Made by a program: the position numbers and the translations under genes. Below, one piece after another: positions 7,896 to 17,593 of a DNA stretch of 64,000 bases (its first letter is position 1; every line of letters starts with the position of its first letter). Source of the DNA: Bacteroidaceae bacterium (GTDB lineage Bacteria; Bacteroidota; Bacteroidia; Bacteroidales; Bacteroidaceae); assembly GCA_017507105.1 (NCBI GenBank), contig JAFWBM010000014.1:34156-98155 (forward strand). The letters run 5' to 3'. Below the pieces are notes generated by a model. It ran no database searches. It was not told where the DNA came from and saw only the letters and a program-made list of their open reading frames with translations.

Positions 7896-10800
7896 ATGAT
7901 AAGAAGAGCAATAAATATAATACTACTGCTTGTTATCTCTTTGAGTATAAGAGCGCAGTTCATAGATATCGATTGGGGACAATTTGAGCGCGATTCAGTG
8001 CTTCCACGTTATGCGACATCGTTCGAACTCCCTGATGATGCTCTGTTATACAACTATTCTGTAAGAATTGAGTATCCCGAAATGAAGCCCATAAGCAGCT
8101 CCGAGATAGCACAGTACGGTCTCGAAGAGAATAGGGCACTTATTACAGACTATCCAAAACCGACTCTGAATGTCGGTATGTCGGCTAAGAAGTGTATTCT
8201 TGATATAAGTTTCATCCCTATAGTTCATAATAGCGGGAGATTTATGCGTATAGAATCGTTTAAACCCGTTATAGAGAGGAGTTTAAATGTGGAGGCTGCA
8301 ATGACGAGGGTTATGTCACGCAAAAGTGCACTCCGTAACTATGCCGACAGTTCGCTATTAAGTAATGGGTATTGGGTTAAGATTCGTGTTTCATCCGAAG
8401 GTGTACATAAAATAACAGATGCCCAATTATTGAAGATGGGATTTAAGAATCCGGAAAAGGTTAGTCTTTATGGTTATGGAGGAGAACTCCTCCCCGAAAC
8501 CAATCTGCATCTTTTGCCCGATGATTTGAAAGAGATTCCATTATGGCGCGAGAAAGGTTACATGCTCTTCTATGCCAATGGTACAATACGATGGGACTAT
8601 ACAAACGGAAGATACACTCATAAACAGAATGTGTATTCTCGGTATAGCTACTATTTTCTTAGTGAAAACAAAGGGGAACCTTTGTCGTTTCCAAAGGAAG
8701 AGTTGTCCGACCCGGTGACAACATATTCTTCATATCCCGATTATGTTTTGCACGAGAAAGAGGAGTTCTCGTTATGCAAGTATGGTAGAGCATTGCTCGA
8801 GGAATACAATTATGCAAGTGGACGTTCTGTAAGCTATACGCTTGATATAGATGGTGTCCAATCGGGCAAGGATGCAACATTGGATATCTCTTTTGGCTCC
8901 AATGCTGTAAGCAGTAGCACTGTTGCTGTTGATGTAAATAGGGTAAAGGTGGGTATGCTTTCTATTCCGAAGGCAAGCTCTAAGGACGAGGGCCGGATAT
9001 CGCAGACCACAATGGCTCCATCTACATTATCTGATAAAACGGAGATAATTCTTACCCATTCGGTTTCTAATGCCCTTGTCTCTGGTTATCTCGATTTTAT
9101 TAGGGTCAATTTTACACGTTCTTTGGCTCTGCGCGGTTCAAATACTCTGTTTAGGGGCGATGCCGACAATGTCAATGCAACATTCAGAATAGCTGAGGCT
9201 AATGCTACGACACATGTATGGAGGGTTACCGAACCTGCCGCCACCACTGAACTTGTGGGAACATTTGATAATGGTATATATAGTGTGGTTGCTTCGGCTG
9301 CTCCTACCGAGAAACTTGTTGCAGTGGATGTTACAGGTGATTTCCCCTCTCCTATCTATGTGGAGAAGGTTGCCAACCAGAACCTGCACTCTATGGAGCC
9401 TGTTGATATGGTTATTATCGTACCTTCCAATAGAGTATTTATAGGTGAAGCCGAGCGTTTGGCGCAGGCGCATCGTGATATAGACGGCATCTCGGTGGCT
9501 GTTGTTACAGCTGATCAGATATTCAACGAATATTCATCGGGAACTCCAGATGCGACAGCCTATCGCCGATTGATGAAAATGCTCTACGACAGGGCTTCTA
9601 CAGTTGATGAAGCTCCTAAGTATCTGCTCTTGTTTGGTGACGGTCTGTCCGATAACCGTCTTATTACATATCCAAAATATAGTCAGGATAATCTGCTACT
9701 CACATACCAATCACAAAACTCGGTCAGTTCATTGTATTCTTATGTGCTTGAGGATTATTTCGGTTATCTTGATGACAATGAAGGTGGTAATTTTATATAT
9801 GATAAGGTTGATTTGGGCGTAGGTCGTCTTCCTGTACAAGATGTATCGCAAGCACGACAGGTGGTGGACAAAATTATCTCTTATATGCGTAATGAGACAC
9901 CGGGTTCGTGGCAGAATGTCATTCTTCTGCTGGCTGATGACGGAGACAAGACGATGCCTAATCAACACATGAAAGATGCTGAAGAAATTGCATCCATTTT
10001 TAAGGAGAGTCATCCCTCCTTTATGCTCGAACGTATCTATTGGGATGACTATCCTGTTGAGGTGCTTGCTACCGGAAACGGATATCCTGCTGTTACGAAG
10101 GCTATTCATAATAAACTCTCTGAAGGGGCATTGGTGGTAAATTACTCGGGGCACGGTAGTGCGGTGGTTCTGTCTCACGAACTTGTATGGAAGACAACAG
10201 ATATGTCTGCTATTTCGTCACCTAAGATTCCGTTTTGGGTAACAGCATCGTGTGATATTACTCCATTTGATATAGGAGATGGCTCATTGGGTGAGGTTGC
10301 AATGCTTAATCCTAATGGAGCTGCAATAGGTCTGTTTACAACTACAAGAACGGTGTTGCAGTCATACAATGCAGTGATAAATCAGCAATTTATGAGACAT
10401 CTGGTGAACCCGAGCAGAGATGGTATGCTGCCTGCTGTAGGTGATGCGGTGCGCCTTGCCAAATGTTCCGTTATATCGAGTAGTGCCGATTTGTCAGAGA
10501 ATAAATTGCAATATGTGCTTATAGGTGACCCTGCTTTACGTTTGCATATACCACGTTACAAGGTTGTTGTGGATCGCTTTAATGGAGCAGAGGCTGTTGA
10601 TGGCGGACAAGCATCTGCAGGTGGAACTGTTATTGTAGAAGGGCATATAGAGAATTCAGATGGTGTTTTGGTCGATAATTATACAGGAACACTATCTACT
10701 ACAATGTTTGATTGTATAGAAGATATCTACACGCGAGATAATACAGACCTTGGTGCCTATCAATACAGTGCATTCCGTAAGAAACTGTTTGCTGGCAGTG

Positions 10801-11642
10801 ATTCTGTCTCCTCCGGGCGTTTCAAGCTTTCCATACCGGTACCGATGGATATAAGCTATACGGATGAGCAAGGAATGATGAATTTCTATGCAACAGATAC
10901 TCTTGGTATCTCTTCGAAGGGCTATTACGATAACTTTACAGTGGGTGGAACCTCCTCTTCTATCTCAGATGATAAAGAAGGCCCACAGATAAAAATGTAT
11001 CTTAATACCCCATCTTTTATTCAGGGTGATGAGGTAAACGCAACACCACGTCTCTTTGTGGAACTGTTCGATGAGAGTGGAATCAATACTGTAGGGACAG
11101 GAATTGGACACGACATAGTTGCTATGATAGATAATGATGTCAAGCATACCTATAATTTGAATAGTGTATACATGCCTCTTGTGGGCGACTTCCGTAGCGG
11201 TACAATTGAGTTCTCGGTCGATACGTTGTCGGCAGGTGAACATACGTTGGTGTTGCGTGCGTGGGACCTCTACAATAATTCGTCGACAGATACATTACAT
11301 TTTGTGGTTGTGCCGAACCTGGCTCCTGATTTTGTGGATATTACACTTACACCTAACCCTGTGCGGTATGGCGAGAAAGCTACCTTCAAGTTGTTACATA
11401 ACCGTCCGGGATGTAATATGAACGTCTCTATTGAATTGTTTGATTTTCAGGGGCAGATATTGTGGCGCTATGATGAAAGGGTAGAGACCGAAGGCTCAGT
11501 GTGTGAGGTTGACTGGAATGTTACGTCACAAAGCGGAACTCCGCTTGCTACGGGTGTATATCTCTATCGTGCCACACTATCTGAGAATGGAGGCAGCGAA
11601 CGCACAAAAACACGAAAATTAATACTCCTAAACAATAAATAG
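7896..11642 (+). CDS. porU: Type IX secretion system sortase PorU (C25 family)
   Basis: Outer-membrane-associated peptidase that removes the C-terminal sorting domain of T9SS cargo and attaches cargo to lipopolysaccharide; homologous to Porphyromonas gingivalis PorU. 1,248 residues with a signal peptide ending near IRAQ (residue 21). The gingipain-like C25 domain occupies roughly 500-880; the predicted catalytic dyad is His753 (in NYSGHGS) and Cys786 (in TASCDIT). The C-terminal 90 residues (LTPNPVRYGEKATF... through the GVYLYRA block) form a FlgD/sorting-domain-like fold, as in known PorU proteins, where it is retained. porV follows 45 bases downstream, the same pairing as in P. gingivalis. 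This shows a functional T9SS lineage. Confidence 0.95.
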   Translation: MIRRAINIILLLVISLSIRAQFIDIDWGQFERDSVLPRYATSFELPDDALLYNYSVRIEYPEMKPISSSEIAQYGLEENRALITDYPKPTLNVGMSAKKCILDISFIPIVHNSGRFMRIESFKPVIERSLNVEAAMTRVMSRKSALRNYADSSLLSNGYWVKIRVSSEGVHKITDAQLLKMGFKNPEKVSLYGYGGELLPETNLHLLPDDLKEIPLWREKGYMLFYANGTIRWDYTNGRYTHKQNVYSRYSYYFLSENKGEPLSFPKEELSDPVTTYSSYPDYVLHEKEEFSLCKYGRALLEEYNYASGRSVSYTLDIDGVQSGKDATLDISFGSNAVSSSTVAVDVNRVKVGMLSIPKASSKDEGRISQTTMAPSTLSDKTEIILTHSVSNALVSGYLDFIRVNFTRSLALRGSNTLFRGDADNVNATFRIAEANATTHVWRVTEPAATTELVGTFDNGIYSVVASAAPTEKLVAVDVTGDFPSPIYVEKVANQNLHSMEPVDMVIIVPSNRVFIGEAERLAQAHRDIDGISVAVVTADQIFNEYSSGTPDATAYRRLMKMLYDRASTVDEAPKYLLLFGDGLSDNRLITYPKYSQDNLLLTYQSQNSVSSLYSYVLEDYFGYLDDNEGGNFIYDKVDLGVGRLPVQDVSQARQVVDKIISYMRNETPGSWQNVILLLADDGDKTMPNQHMKDAEEIASIFKESHPSFMLERIYWDDYPVEVLATGNGYPAVTKAIHNKLSEGALVVNYSGHGSAVVLSHELVWKTTDMSAISSPKIPFWVTASCDITPFDIGDGSLGEVAMLNPNGAAIGLFTTTRTVLQSYNAVINQQFMRHLVNPSRDGMLPAVGDAVRLAKCSVISSSADLSENKLQYVLIGDPALRLHIPRYKVVVDRFNGAEAVDGGQASAGGTVIVEGHIENSDGVLVDNYTGTLSTTMFDCIEDIYTRDNTDLGAYQYSAFRKKLFAGSDSVSSGRFKLSIPVPMDISYTDEQGMMNFYATDTLGISSKGYYDNFTVGGTSSSISDDKEGPQIKMYLNTPSFIQGDEVNATPRLFVELFDESGINTVGTGIGHDIVAMIDNDVKHTYNLNSVYMPLVGDFRSGTIEFSVDTLSAGEHTLVLRAWDLYNNSSTDTLHFVVVPNLAPDFVDITLTPNPVRYGEKATFKLLHNRPGCNMNVSIELFDFQGQILWRYDERVETEGSVCEVDWNVTSQSGTPLATGVYLYRATLSENGGSERTKTRKLILLNNK

Positions 11643-11687
11643 GCAAAAAATAAGTTTTAATATAAGATTACAAAGTTAATATTAAAG

Positions 11688-12884
11688 ATGGTTAAGAATA
11701 GAATTATACTTGTTTTGATGTGTATGGTGTTGGCATTACAGGTTTATGCTCAAAAGGAACAATTCAATCCTGTAAATACCGGTGTTACATCTCTTTCTAT
11801 TGCACCAGATGCACGAGGCGGAGCTATGGGAGATATAGGTGTTGCTACTGAACCCGATGTCAATTCACAATTCTGGAATCCTGCAAAATATCCTTTCAAT
11901 ATTGCACGCGCAGGTCTTTCAATGTCGTATACACCATGGCTGAGGCAGCTTGTAAACGACATAGATTTGGCATATTTGGCCGGTTTTTATCGAATAGGCG
12001 AGTATTCAGCAGTCAGTGGCTCGCTTACATATTTCTCATTAGGTGAGGTTATTGCCGAGGAGTACACCATAAAACCATATGAGTTTGCTGTAGATGTAGC
12101 ATATTCACGTATGTTGTCCGAAACTTTTTCAGCAGCGGTAGCATTGCGATTCATATACAGTGATTTGCAATACGACTATGAAGAGGATATGGAGGCTGGT
12201 ACTGCTTTCTCGGCAGATTTAGCTCTCTATTATAATAATTATATTATGTTAGGCAATAGGGAGTGTCTTTTGGGACTAGGTCTGAATGCCTCAAATATCG
12301 GTAGCAAGATATCTTATGATGGAGGAAATACTAACGAATTTATACCTACAAATTTGCGTATCGGTGCATCACTGCTTATTCCAATAGATGAGTATAATAC
12401 CATCTCGTTTAGTGCCGACCTTAACAAACTGATGGTACCCACACGCCCAACATACTCTCAGTTTATGAGTGAGGAACATTCAGATGTGAACTCGGATGAT
12501 TCGCAATATAACTCATATTATTCCGAGTATCAGGGTTGGTTGGAATCTACAGGGTATAATGATGTCTCATCTATATCAGGTATATTTAAGTCTTTTAGCG
12601 ATGCCCCGGGAGGCTTCAGCGAGGAGTTGAAGGAGATATATGGTGGTATCGGTGTAGAATACTGTTATAATCAGCAGTTCGCTCTGCGTGGTGGATACCA
12701 TTATGAGAATGAGTACAAAGGAAATAGAAAATATTTTACATTAGGTGCCGGCTTCAAGATGAGTGTGTTCTCGTTGGATGCAGCATACCTCATCTCTACT
12801 GCACAAAGCAATCCGCTTGATCAAACACTGAGATTCTCCCTGTCGTTTGATATGGATGGCTTACGTGATATATTTGTACGTTGA
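11688..12884 (+). CDS. porV: Type IX secretion outer-membrane barrel PorV (LptO)
   Basis: 398-residue FadL/OMPP1-like beta-barrel that shuttles T9SS cargo from the translocon to PorU. The signal peptide ends near VYAQ (residue 21). The start of the mature protein contains the characteristic stretch TSLSIAPDARGGAMGDIGVATEPDVNS-type sequence with FWNPAKYPF, then alternating aromatic strands to a C-terminal strand ending DIFVR. A disordered Ser/Asp/Tyr-rich insert lies around residues 265-290. It directly follows porU, so sortase and shuttle should be co-expressed. Other T9SS core genes (porKLMN, sov/sprA) are not in this window except porT at 55.2 kb. Confidence 0.93.
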   Translation: MVKNRIILVLMCMVLALQVYAQKEQFNPVNTGVTSLSIAPDARGGAMGDIGVATEPDVNSQFWNPAKYPFNIARAGLSMSYTPWLRQLVNDIDLAYLAGFYRIGEYSAVSGSLTYFSLGEVIAEEYTIKPYEFAVDVAYSRMLSETFSAAVALRFIYSDLQYDYEEDMEAGTAFSADLALYYNNYIMLGNRECLLGLGLNASNIGSKISYDGGNTNEFIPTNLRIGASLLIPIDEYNTISFSADLNKLMVPTRPTYSQFMSEEHSDVNSDDSQYNSYYSEYQGWLESTGYNDVSSISGIFKSFSDAPGGFSEELKEIYGGIGVEYCYNQQFALRGGYHYENEYKGNRKYFTLGAGFKMSVFSLDAAYLISTAQSNPLDQTLRFSLSFDMDGLRDIFVR

Positions 12885-12911
12885 TTATTCGTTAATACGG
12901 TCTATGCTATT

Positions 12912-13385
12912 ATGATAAGAGTTGGTTTTGGAATGGATGTCCATCGCTTGGTCGAGGGACGTGATTTGTGGATTGGCGGTATAAAGATTCCATATGAGTT
13001 TGGGCTTGATGGACACTCAGATGCCGATGTACTTATTCATGCAATATGTGATGCCCTGTTGGGAGCTGCAAACTTGCGTGACATAGGTTATCAGTTTCCC
13101 GATAATTCGAACGAGTTTCTCAATATAGATAGTAAGATTCTGCTTCGCCGTACAAATGATCTTCTTAAGGAGAAGGGTTATAGGATTGGAAACATTGATG
13201 CAACAATTGCTGCTCAAGCTCCAAAACTGAATCCCCATATACCAACCATGCAGCAGACATTAGCCGGTGTTCTTGGAATATCCCCCGATTTCATCTCTAT
13301 AAAGGCTACAACAACAGAGAGATTAGGATTTGAGGGACGTAAAGAGGGTATAACAGCATATGCTGTTGTGCTGATAGAGTCTTGA
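12912..13385 (+). CDS. ispF: 2-C-methyl-D-erythritol 2,4-cyclodiphosphate synthase
   Basis: Fifth step of the MEP isoprenoid pathway; cyclises CDP-ME-2-phosphate to MEcPP with release of CMP. 157 residues, the family norm. Metal ligands lie in GMDVHRL (Asp/His, about 8-14), and GHSDADVLIHAICDALLGAA (about 34-53) is the family signature. KATTTERLGFEGRKEGI near the C-terminus binds the substrate cytidine. No signal peptide. It sits 27 bases after porV and 21 bases before the phosphoesterase start chosen here, so it is probably an internal member of the porU unit. Its product feeds the pathway that ends in UppS, encoded 4.6 kb downstream. Confidence 0.96.
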   Translation: MIRVGFGMDVHRLVEGRDLWIGGIKIPYEFGLDGHSDADVLIHAICDALLGAANLRDIGYQFPDNSNEFLNIDSKILLRRTNDLLKEKGYRIGNIDATIAAQAPKLNPHIPTMQQTLAGVLGISPDFISIKATTTERLGFEGRKEGITAYAVVLIES

Positions 13386-13406
13386 TTATTGCCTAATATA
13401 GAAGAG

Positions 13407-14213
13407 ATGAAAGTTTTACATAACTTGTTCTCTTTTACACTCTTTTGTATAGCATTACTTTTTCTGCTTACTTCGTGTGCTACGCTGTCGGGCTTTGGTG
13501 TCGGACGCGTTCAGCGCTATAATATCAGAGGTGACTCTTTGCCACAGTGTTTTGATGGCTTTAAGGTTGCTTTTGTATCGGACTTGCATTATCCTAGTCT
13601 TTTTGGTAAGAAACGTCTGAGACAACTTACCAAGAAATTGCAATCATTGAATGTCGAACTTCTGCTCTTGGGTGGGGATTATGTAACTGATAATGATTGT
13701 ATAGATGAACTTTTCAGCTCATTATCGTCGGTAAAAACCTCCTATGGTTGCTATGCTGTTTTAGGTAATCATGAACGAAAAAACTATAAAGAGATAATTG
13801 CAGCAGCACATCGTAATGGTATAACTATGCTTGTAGATAGTGCCGTCTATATAAAAAGAGATACCGATTCAATATCTATTGTAGGTATAAAGAATAGTTT
13901 TGATTGTAGCTGTAATGTGCATGTTAATGACGGAATATATACGCTACTTCTTTGCCATACACCTGATTATGCCGAGTGTTATCCTTATGCCGATATTGTA
14001 TTTTCTGGTCACACTCATGGCGGTCAGGTTTCTCTGTTTGGATTATATACTCCGGTTAAGAACAGCGTATATGGTAGCCGCTTTCTTCGTGGATTGAATT
14101 ATACAACTGCAAATGTTCCGGTAATAACTACTACAGGAGTGGGGACTTCGCGTAGGAGGTTACGTTTCTGTGTGCCAAGTGAGCTTGTTGTAGTAACTAT
14201 GTTTAAAGATTGA
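13407..14213 (+). CDS. Calcineurin-like metallophosphoesterase, lipoprotein
   Basis: 268 residues. All phosphoesterase metal-binding motifs are present: D59-L-H61 in VSDLHYP, GGD91, GNH122E (Asn121) and SGHTHGGQ near 200-208. These bind two metals in the YkuE-like branch, which hydrolyses phosphate esters. An N-terminal hydrophobic segment ends in a lipobox (LLTSC, Cys24), so the enzyme is predicted to be exported and membrane-anchored. The frame continues upstream to a TTG at 13389; the ATG at 13407 was chosen because it gives a typical charged-plus-hydrophobic lipoprotein signal. Substrate unknown; lipid phosphates are a possibility for this branch, but that is inference. Last gene of the porU unit. 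Confidence 0.85.
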   Translation: MKVLHNLFSFTLFCIALLFLLTSCATLSGFGVGRVQRYNIRGDSLPQCFDGFKVAFVSDLHYPSLFGKKRLRQLTKKLQSLNVELLLLGGDYVTDNDCIDELFSSLSSVKTSYGCYAVLGNHERKNYKEIIAAAHRNGITMLVDSAVYIKRDTDSISIVGIKNSFDCSCNVHVNDGIYTLLLCHTPDYAECYPYADIVFSGHTHGGQVSLFGLYTPVKNSVYGSRFLRGLNYTTANVPVITTTGVGTSRRRLRFCVPSELVVVTMFKD

Positions 14214-14230
14214 AAGTAATAAAGCTTAGT

Positions 14231-14261
14231 ATTGTAACTAACAATATTTTTCATATCTTCG
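14231..14261 (+). promoter_or_regulatory. Probable ribD promoter
   Basis: ATTG (14231-14234) and TATCTTCG (14254-14261) are separated by 19 bases, matching the Bacteroidota -33/-7 layout. Transcription would begin near 14268, only about ten bases before a possible GTG start (14278) and 28 before the ATG at 14296. Confidence 0.5.
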
Positions 14262-14295
14262 CACCATAATTCAATCAGTGACAGACTTTTTAAAT

Positions 14296-15369
14296 ATGGA
14301 AAACGCCTGCAGCTCGCTAGACGAACTATATATGTATCGTTGTCTGCAACTTGCCAGAAATGGAGAAGGCAGTACAAGCCCTAATCCGAAAGTTGGTGCT
14401 GTAATCGTATGTAATGGCCGCATTATCGGAGAGGGTTTCCACATACGTGCAGGTGAACCACATGCCGAAGTTAACGCTGTACGCTCGGTAAAAGAGTCTG
14501 ACAGATGCTTACTCTCGGAATCTACTATTTATGTGAGTCTTGAACCTTGTTCGCATTATGGGAAGACTCCTCCATGTTGTGATCTTATAATTGAGTGTGG
14601 GATACCTCGTGTTGTAATTGGTGTTACCGATTCTAATGAGCAAGTGAACGGCGAGGGTATTGCTCGCATGAGAAGTGCCGGAATCGATGTTGTGATTGGG
14701 GTGCTGGAGCGCCATGCAGTTGTGCTGAATAAAAAATTCTTTACTTTGCATAATCTCGGCCGTCCCTATGTAACGCTAAAGTGGGCTCAGACTGCTGATG
14801 GCTATATAGATCGATGTCGTAAGTTCGGTGATGGGGAGGTTCCGCTTAGAATATCATCGCCCGAGTCTCAAGTAGCAGTGCATAAACTACGAGCCCAGAA
14901 TGATGCTATCCTGGTTGGTACTAATACGGCCTTGCTTGATAATCCTTCGCTTACGCTTCGTTATTGGCACGGCAGGACTCCTCTGCGTCTTGTGATAGAT
15001 TGTCATGGTGTGTTGCCTTCAGAACTTTCGGTTTTCGATGAAAGCGCTGATACGGTATTGTATACAAATAAGAAAATAGACGGCAAGTTTGGTAAAAATG
15101 TTAAACAGGTCGTGATTCCTGAAAGCACCGATTTGCTCTCTTTTATCTTGTCTCATTTGAGGGAGATGAAAATTAACAGCCTGCTTGTCGAAGGGGGCGC
15201 AAGGTTGCTCCAGTCTTTTATAGATGCATCGTTATGGGATGCTATACGTATTGAACGGAACAATTCTCTAGTCTTAGGTAATGGAGTGGAAGCACCTATC
15301 TTGCCCAAAGGTCTTGTTGCGAGGACCACAAGCTCTTTTAACAGTGAAATTATTGAATTTGTCCGATAA
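14296..15369 (+). CDS. ribD: Bifunctional diaminohydroxyphosphoribosylaminopyrimidine deaminase / 5-amino-6-uracil reductase
   Basis: Two consecutive steps of riboflavin synthesis in one protein. The N-terminal deaminase domain (about 1-145) has the zinc motifs HAEVNAV and PCSHYGKTPPC. The C-terminal NADPH-dependent reductase domain (about 145-357) begins with VTLKWAQTADGYID and includes LLVEGGARLLQSF. The start is ambiguous: GTG at 14278 (363 aa) or ATG at 14296 (357 aa). The ATG was chosen because the GTG would sit almost on the predicted transcription start. Separate promoter from the upstream porU unit. No other riboflavin gene and no FMN riboswitch were seen here. Confidence 0.95.
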   Translation: MENACSSLDELYMYRCLQLARNGEGSTSPNPKVGAVIVCNGRIIGEGFHIRAGEPHAEVNAVRSVKESDRCLLSESTIYVSLEPCSHYGKTPPCCDLIIECGIPRVVIGVTDSNEQVNGEGIARMRSAGIDVVIGVLERHAVVLNKKFFTLHNLGRPYVTLKWAQTADGYIDRCRKFGDGEVPLRISSPESQVAVHKLRAQNDAILVGTNTALLDNPSLTLRYWHGRTPLRLVIDCHGVLPSELSVFDESADTVLYTNKKIDGKFGKNVKQVVIPESTDLLSFILSHLREMKINSLLVEGGARLLQSFIDASLWDAIRIERNNSLVLGNGVEAPILPKGLVARTTSSFNSEIIEFVR

Positions 15370-15428
15370 AAAACACTAAATAATTATAAATAACGCGCGA
15401 AAACTCTTCTCATAAGAAAAATTGTTGC

Positions 15429-15436
15429 TAATTTTG
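15429..15436 (+). promoter_or_regulatory. -7 element upstream of the DUF6242-like lipoprotein
   Basis: TAATTTTG is an exact TAnnTTTG match 40 bases before the start codon. No TTTG occurs at the expected -33 position, so this is a partial match. Confidence 0.4.
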
Positions 15437-15475
15437 TAGGTTGAATAAAAATTGCAAATAAAAGTGATGCTTTAT

Positions 15476-16864
15476 ATGAAGAAGATTCTAGTGGTGTGTA
15501 CAATAATCAGCTCGGCATTTCTGTTTACTTCGTGTTTGGAGGATGATCAGACTGATATTATAATTGACCCCTATGCGGCTCTTACATCTTTCACTCTTGG
15601 AGATTTAAACTCTTACATCCAATATAAAAATGAGAACGGTGAGGATACAACACTTGTCTCTTGGGTATATGGTGCCAATTATCCTTTTGTGATTGACCAA
15701 AAGACCAAACGTGTATATAACAATGATTCACTTCCTTACGGTGTCGGTTTGGAAAAAGTATTGGTGAAAGTTGGTTGTGACGGTACAGCGTATATATATA
15801 CAGACAGCACAAAGGTCTATGATATGATTACCACAACCGATTCTTTGGATTTCTCTTATCCTCGCCGTATCTTGGTGCTATCTACTGACGGAATGTGTAC
15901 ACAGGAGTATGAAGTCCGTGTTAATGTACATAAAGTCGATCCCTTTTTGATGGTATGGGATTCTCTATCGGCAGCTGCTATAACGGAGCCTGTAAGTGTT
16001 ATAGAGAGAGATGAAAAACTATTTTTGTTCGGTAAAGATGCTCAGGAAACAGCTCTCACTGCATCTCTTTTGCTTGATGGTTCTTCGGAATGGAGTAGTG
16101 TCACGCCTCTTTCGATTTCCGGCATAAACTCGCATATTACACTTGAATCAATAAAACTTTTCAAAGGTTGCTTCTATGCAGTTGCTGTGGATGGTGGCTT
16201 GTTGCGTTCTTTCGATGGTGTTAACTGGGAAGGTATCACTTCAGGTACAGACGTGAGACATCTTGTATCAGCAGATGATAAAGGACTTTGGGCTGTAGCC
16301 AACTATGGTGAAGATGTTGACTCTATAGTATTTAGTACAGATGGAATGGTTTTTTCTGCTACAGAAAAACTACCGATGGAGTTCCCCTTGTATAATGTTT
16401 CGGATAATGTTTACCCATTGGTTACAAATCCATATATCGATAGGACTTTGCTGATAGGTTATTCATCGCAGAAAGAGGATGCCAAACCTGTAATCTGGAA
16501 TAAGCTCAGTACAGAAGATGCTTGGAGTATGTATGACGTCGCACAGGATAGTAGTTACTCTTGCCCGGCATTAAAGCCTTTGGCTGTTGAATGTTACGAC
16601 AATAAACTTTATGCTTTTGGAGGTAGTGGTGTTGCAGCTACCGATTCTGTAGCTGCTTTTTCCAATTTCTATACATCTGTCGATAACGGGCTTACATGGT
16701 CCAAAGTAGCAAATACAAAGGTTGATCTTCCCAAGGCTTTGTATGAAAGCAAAGCTCCGTTTGCAACCATTGTTGATAGTAGAAATTATATGTGGATAAT
16801 ATCAGGAGGTGAAACTCCTGTTGTATGGAGAGGTATTATCAACCGCCTCTCTTTTAATGAATAA
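15476..16864 (+). CDS. Lipoprotein of the Bacteroidales DUF6242 type
   Basis: 462-residue predicted lipoprotein; the signal segment ends in the lipobox FTSC (about residue 20) followed by acidic residues, as expected for export past the inner membrane. The first third is an immunoglobulin-like strand region (TSFTLGDLNSYIQYK). The rest resembles a beta-propeller, with repeated blocks such as LLRSFDGVNWEGI and NFYTSVDNGLTWSKV, reminiscent of BNR/galactose-oxidase-type blades. The match to DUF6242 rests on this architecture and on the conserved position beside the DUF6089-like gene and uppS. The frame extends upstream through TTG and ATG codons, but the ATG at 15476 gives the best signal. Function unknown. 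Confidence 0.75.
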   Translation: MKKILVVCTIISSAFLFTSCLEDDQTDIIIDPYAALTSFTLGDLNSYIQYKNENGEDTTLVSWVYGANYPFVIDQKTKRVYNNDSLPYGVGLEKVLVKVGCDGTAYIYTDSTKVYDMITTTDSLDFSYPRRILVLSTDGMCTQEYEVRVNVHKVDPFLMVWDSLSAAAITEPVSVIERDEKLFLFGKDAQETALTASLLLDGSSEWSSVTPLSISGINSHITLESIKLFKGCFYAVAVDGGLLRSFDGVNWEGITSGTDVRHLVSADDKGLWAVANYGEDVDSIVFSTDGMVFSATEKLPMEFPLYNVSDNVYPLVTNPYIDRTLLIGYSSQKEDAKPVIWNKLSTEDAWSMYDVAQDSSYSCPALKPLAVECYDNKLYAFGGSGVAATDSVAAFSNFYTSVDNGLTWSKVANTKVDLPKALYESKAPFATIVDSRNYMWIISGGETPVVWRGIINRLSFNE

Positions 16865-16881
16865 TAGAATACTGTAGTTCC

Positions 16882-17583
16882 ATGAGATATCTTGTTGGTA
16901 GAATTGGGTTGTTGCTGTTGGGCCTCTTCTTGTGCCTGGCGCGCCCCTTGCATGCCGATGAGTTGGAATACAGATATGAGTTGGGAGGAATGGCTGGCGG
17001 CTCTTTTTATTTGGGGGATGCTAACTATTCATCGCTATTCAAAAATATGAACCTTATGGGTGGTGTCGTGTGGAGATATAATCTGAATCTTCGTATGGCG
17101 CTCAAAGCTAATTTGGCCGTAGCTGGAATATCTGGTGCAACAGCCGATTTTGATAATAGGTTCCCCGGTGGCGAGACAGAGTTTTCGCGTACAATATATG
17201 ATTTGGGTGCACAATTTGAATATAACTTCTTTGCCTACGGAAGTGGCGGTGGTTATAAACGTACACATCGCTTGACGCCGTATGTATCGGCAGGCCTTGG
17301 TTTTACATTTGCACCCGAGCCGGTAGACAATGTCTTTACGGTTAATATTCCATTGGGGGTGGGTGTAAAATACAAATTTGCACCACGTTTTAATTTGGGG
17401 TGTGAGTTCTCTTTTCGTTTTACATTGAGTGATAAACTTGATGTTACAGAGAATAAAATACCATATCTTGACGATCCTTATGGAATAAAAAGCAGTGGTA
17501 TAAAGAATAAAGATAGTTACACATTTTTTGCTATTTTCCTGACTTATGATCTATCTCCTAAGTATAGGGAATGCAATAATTGA
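16882..17583 (+). CDS. Outer-membrane beta-barrel protein, DUF6089 type
   Basis: 233 residues with a signal peptide ending near LHADE (about residue 26). The mature part is an eight-strand-like barrel: [18 protein letters not shown], strands with alternating aromatic residues, and a C-terminal segment ending [18 protein letters not shown]6089 proteins commonly sit just before uppS and bamA in Bacteroidales, as here, and a role in outer-membrane biogenesis is plausible but unproven. The stop overlaps the possible longest frame of uppS; with the uppS start chosen here the gap is ten bases. Part of the envelope operon reaching to murI. Confidence 0.8.
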   Translation: MRYLVGRIGLLLLGLFLCLARPLHADELEYRYELGGMAGGSFYLGDANYSSLFKNMNLMGGVVWRYNLNLRMALKANLAVAGISGATADFDNRFPGGETEFSRTIYDLGAQFEYNFFAYGSGGGYKRTHRLTPYVSAGLGFTFAPEPVDNVFTVNIPLGVGVKYKFAPRFNLGCEFSFRFTLSDKLDVTENKIPYLDDPYGIKSSGIKNKDSYTFFAIFLTYDLSPKYRECNN

Positions 17584-17593
17584 TACGACAAAT

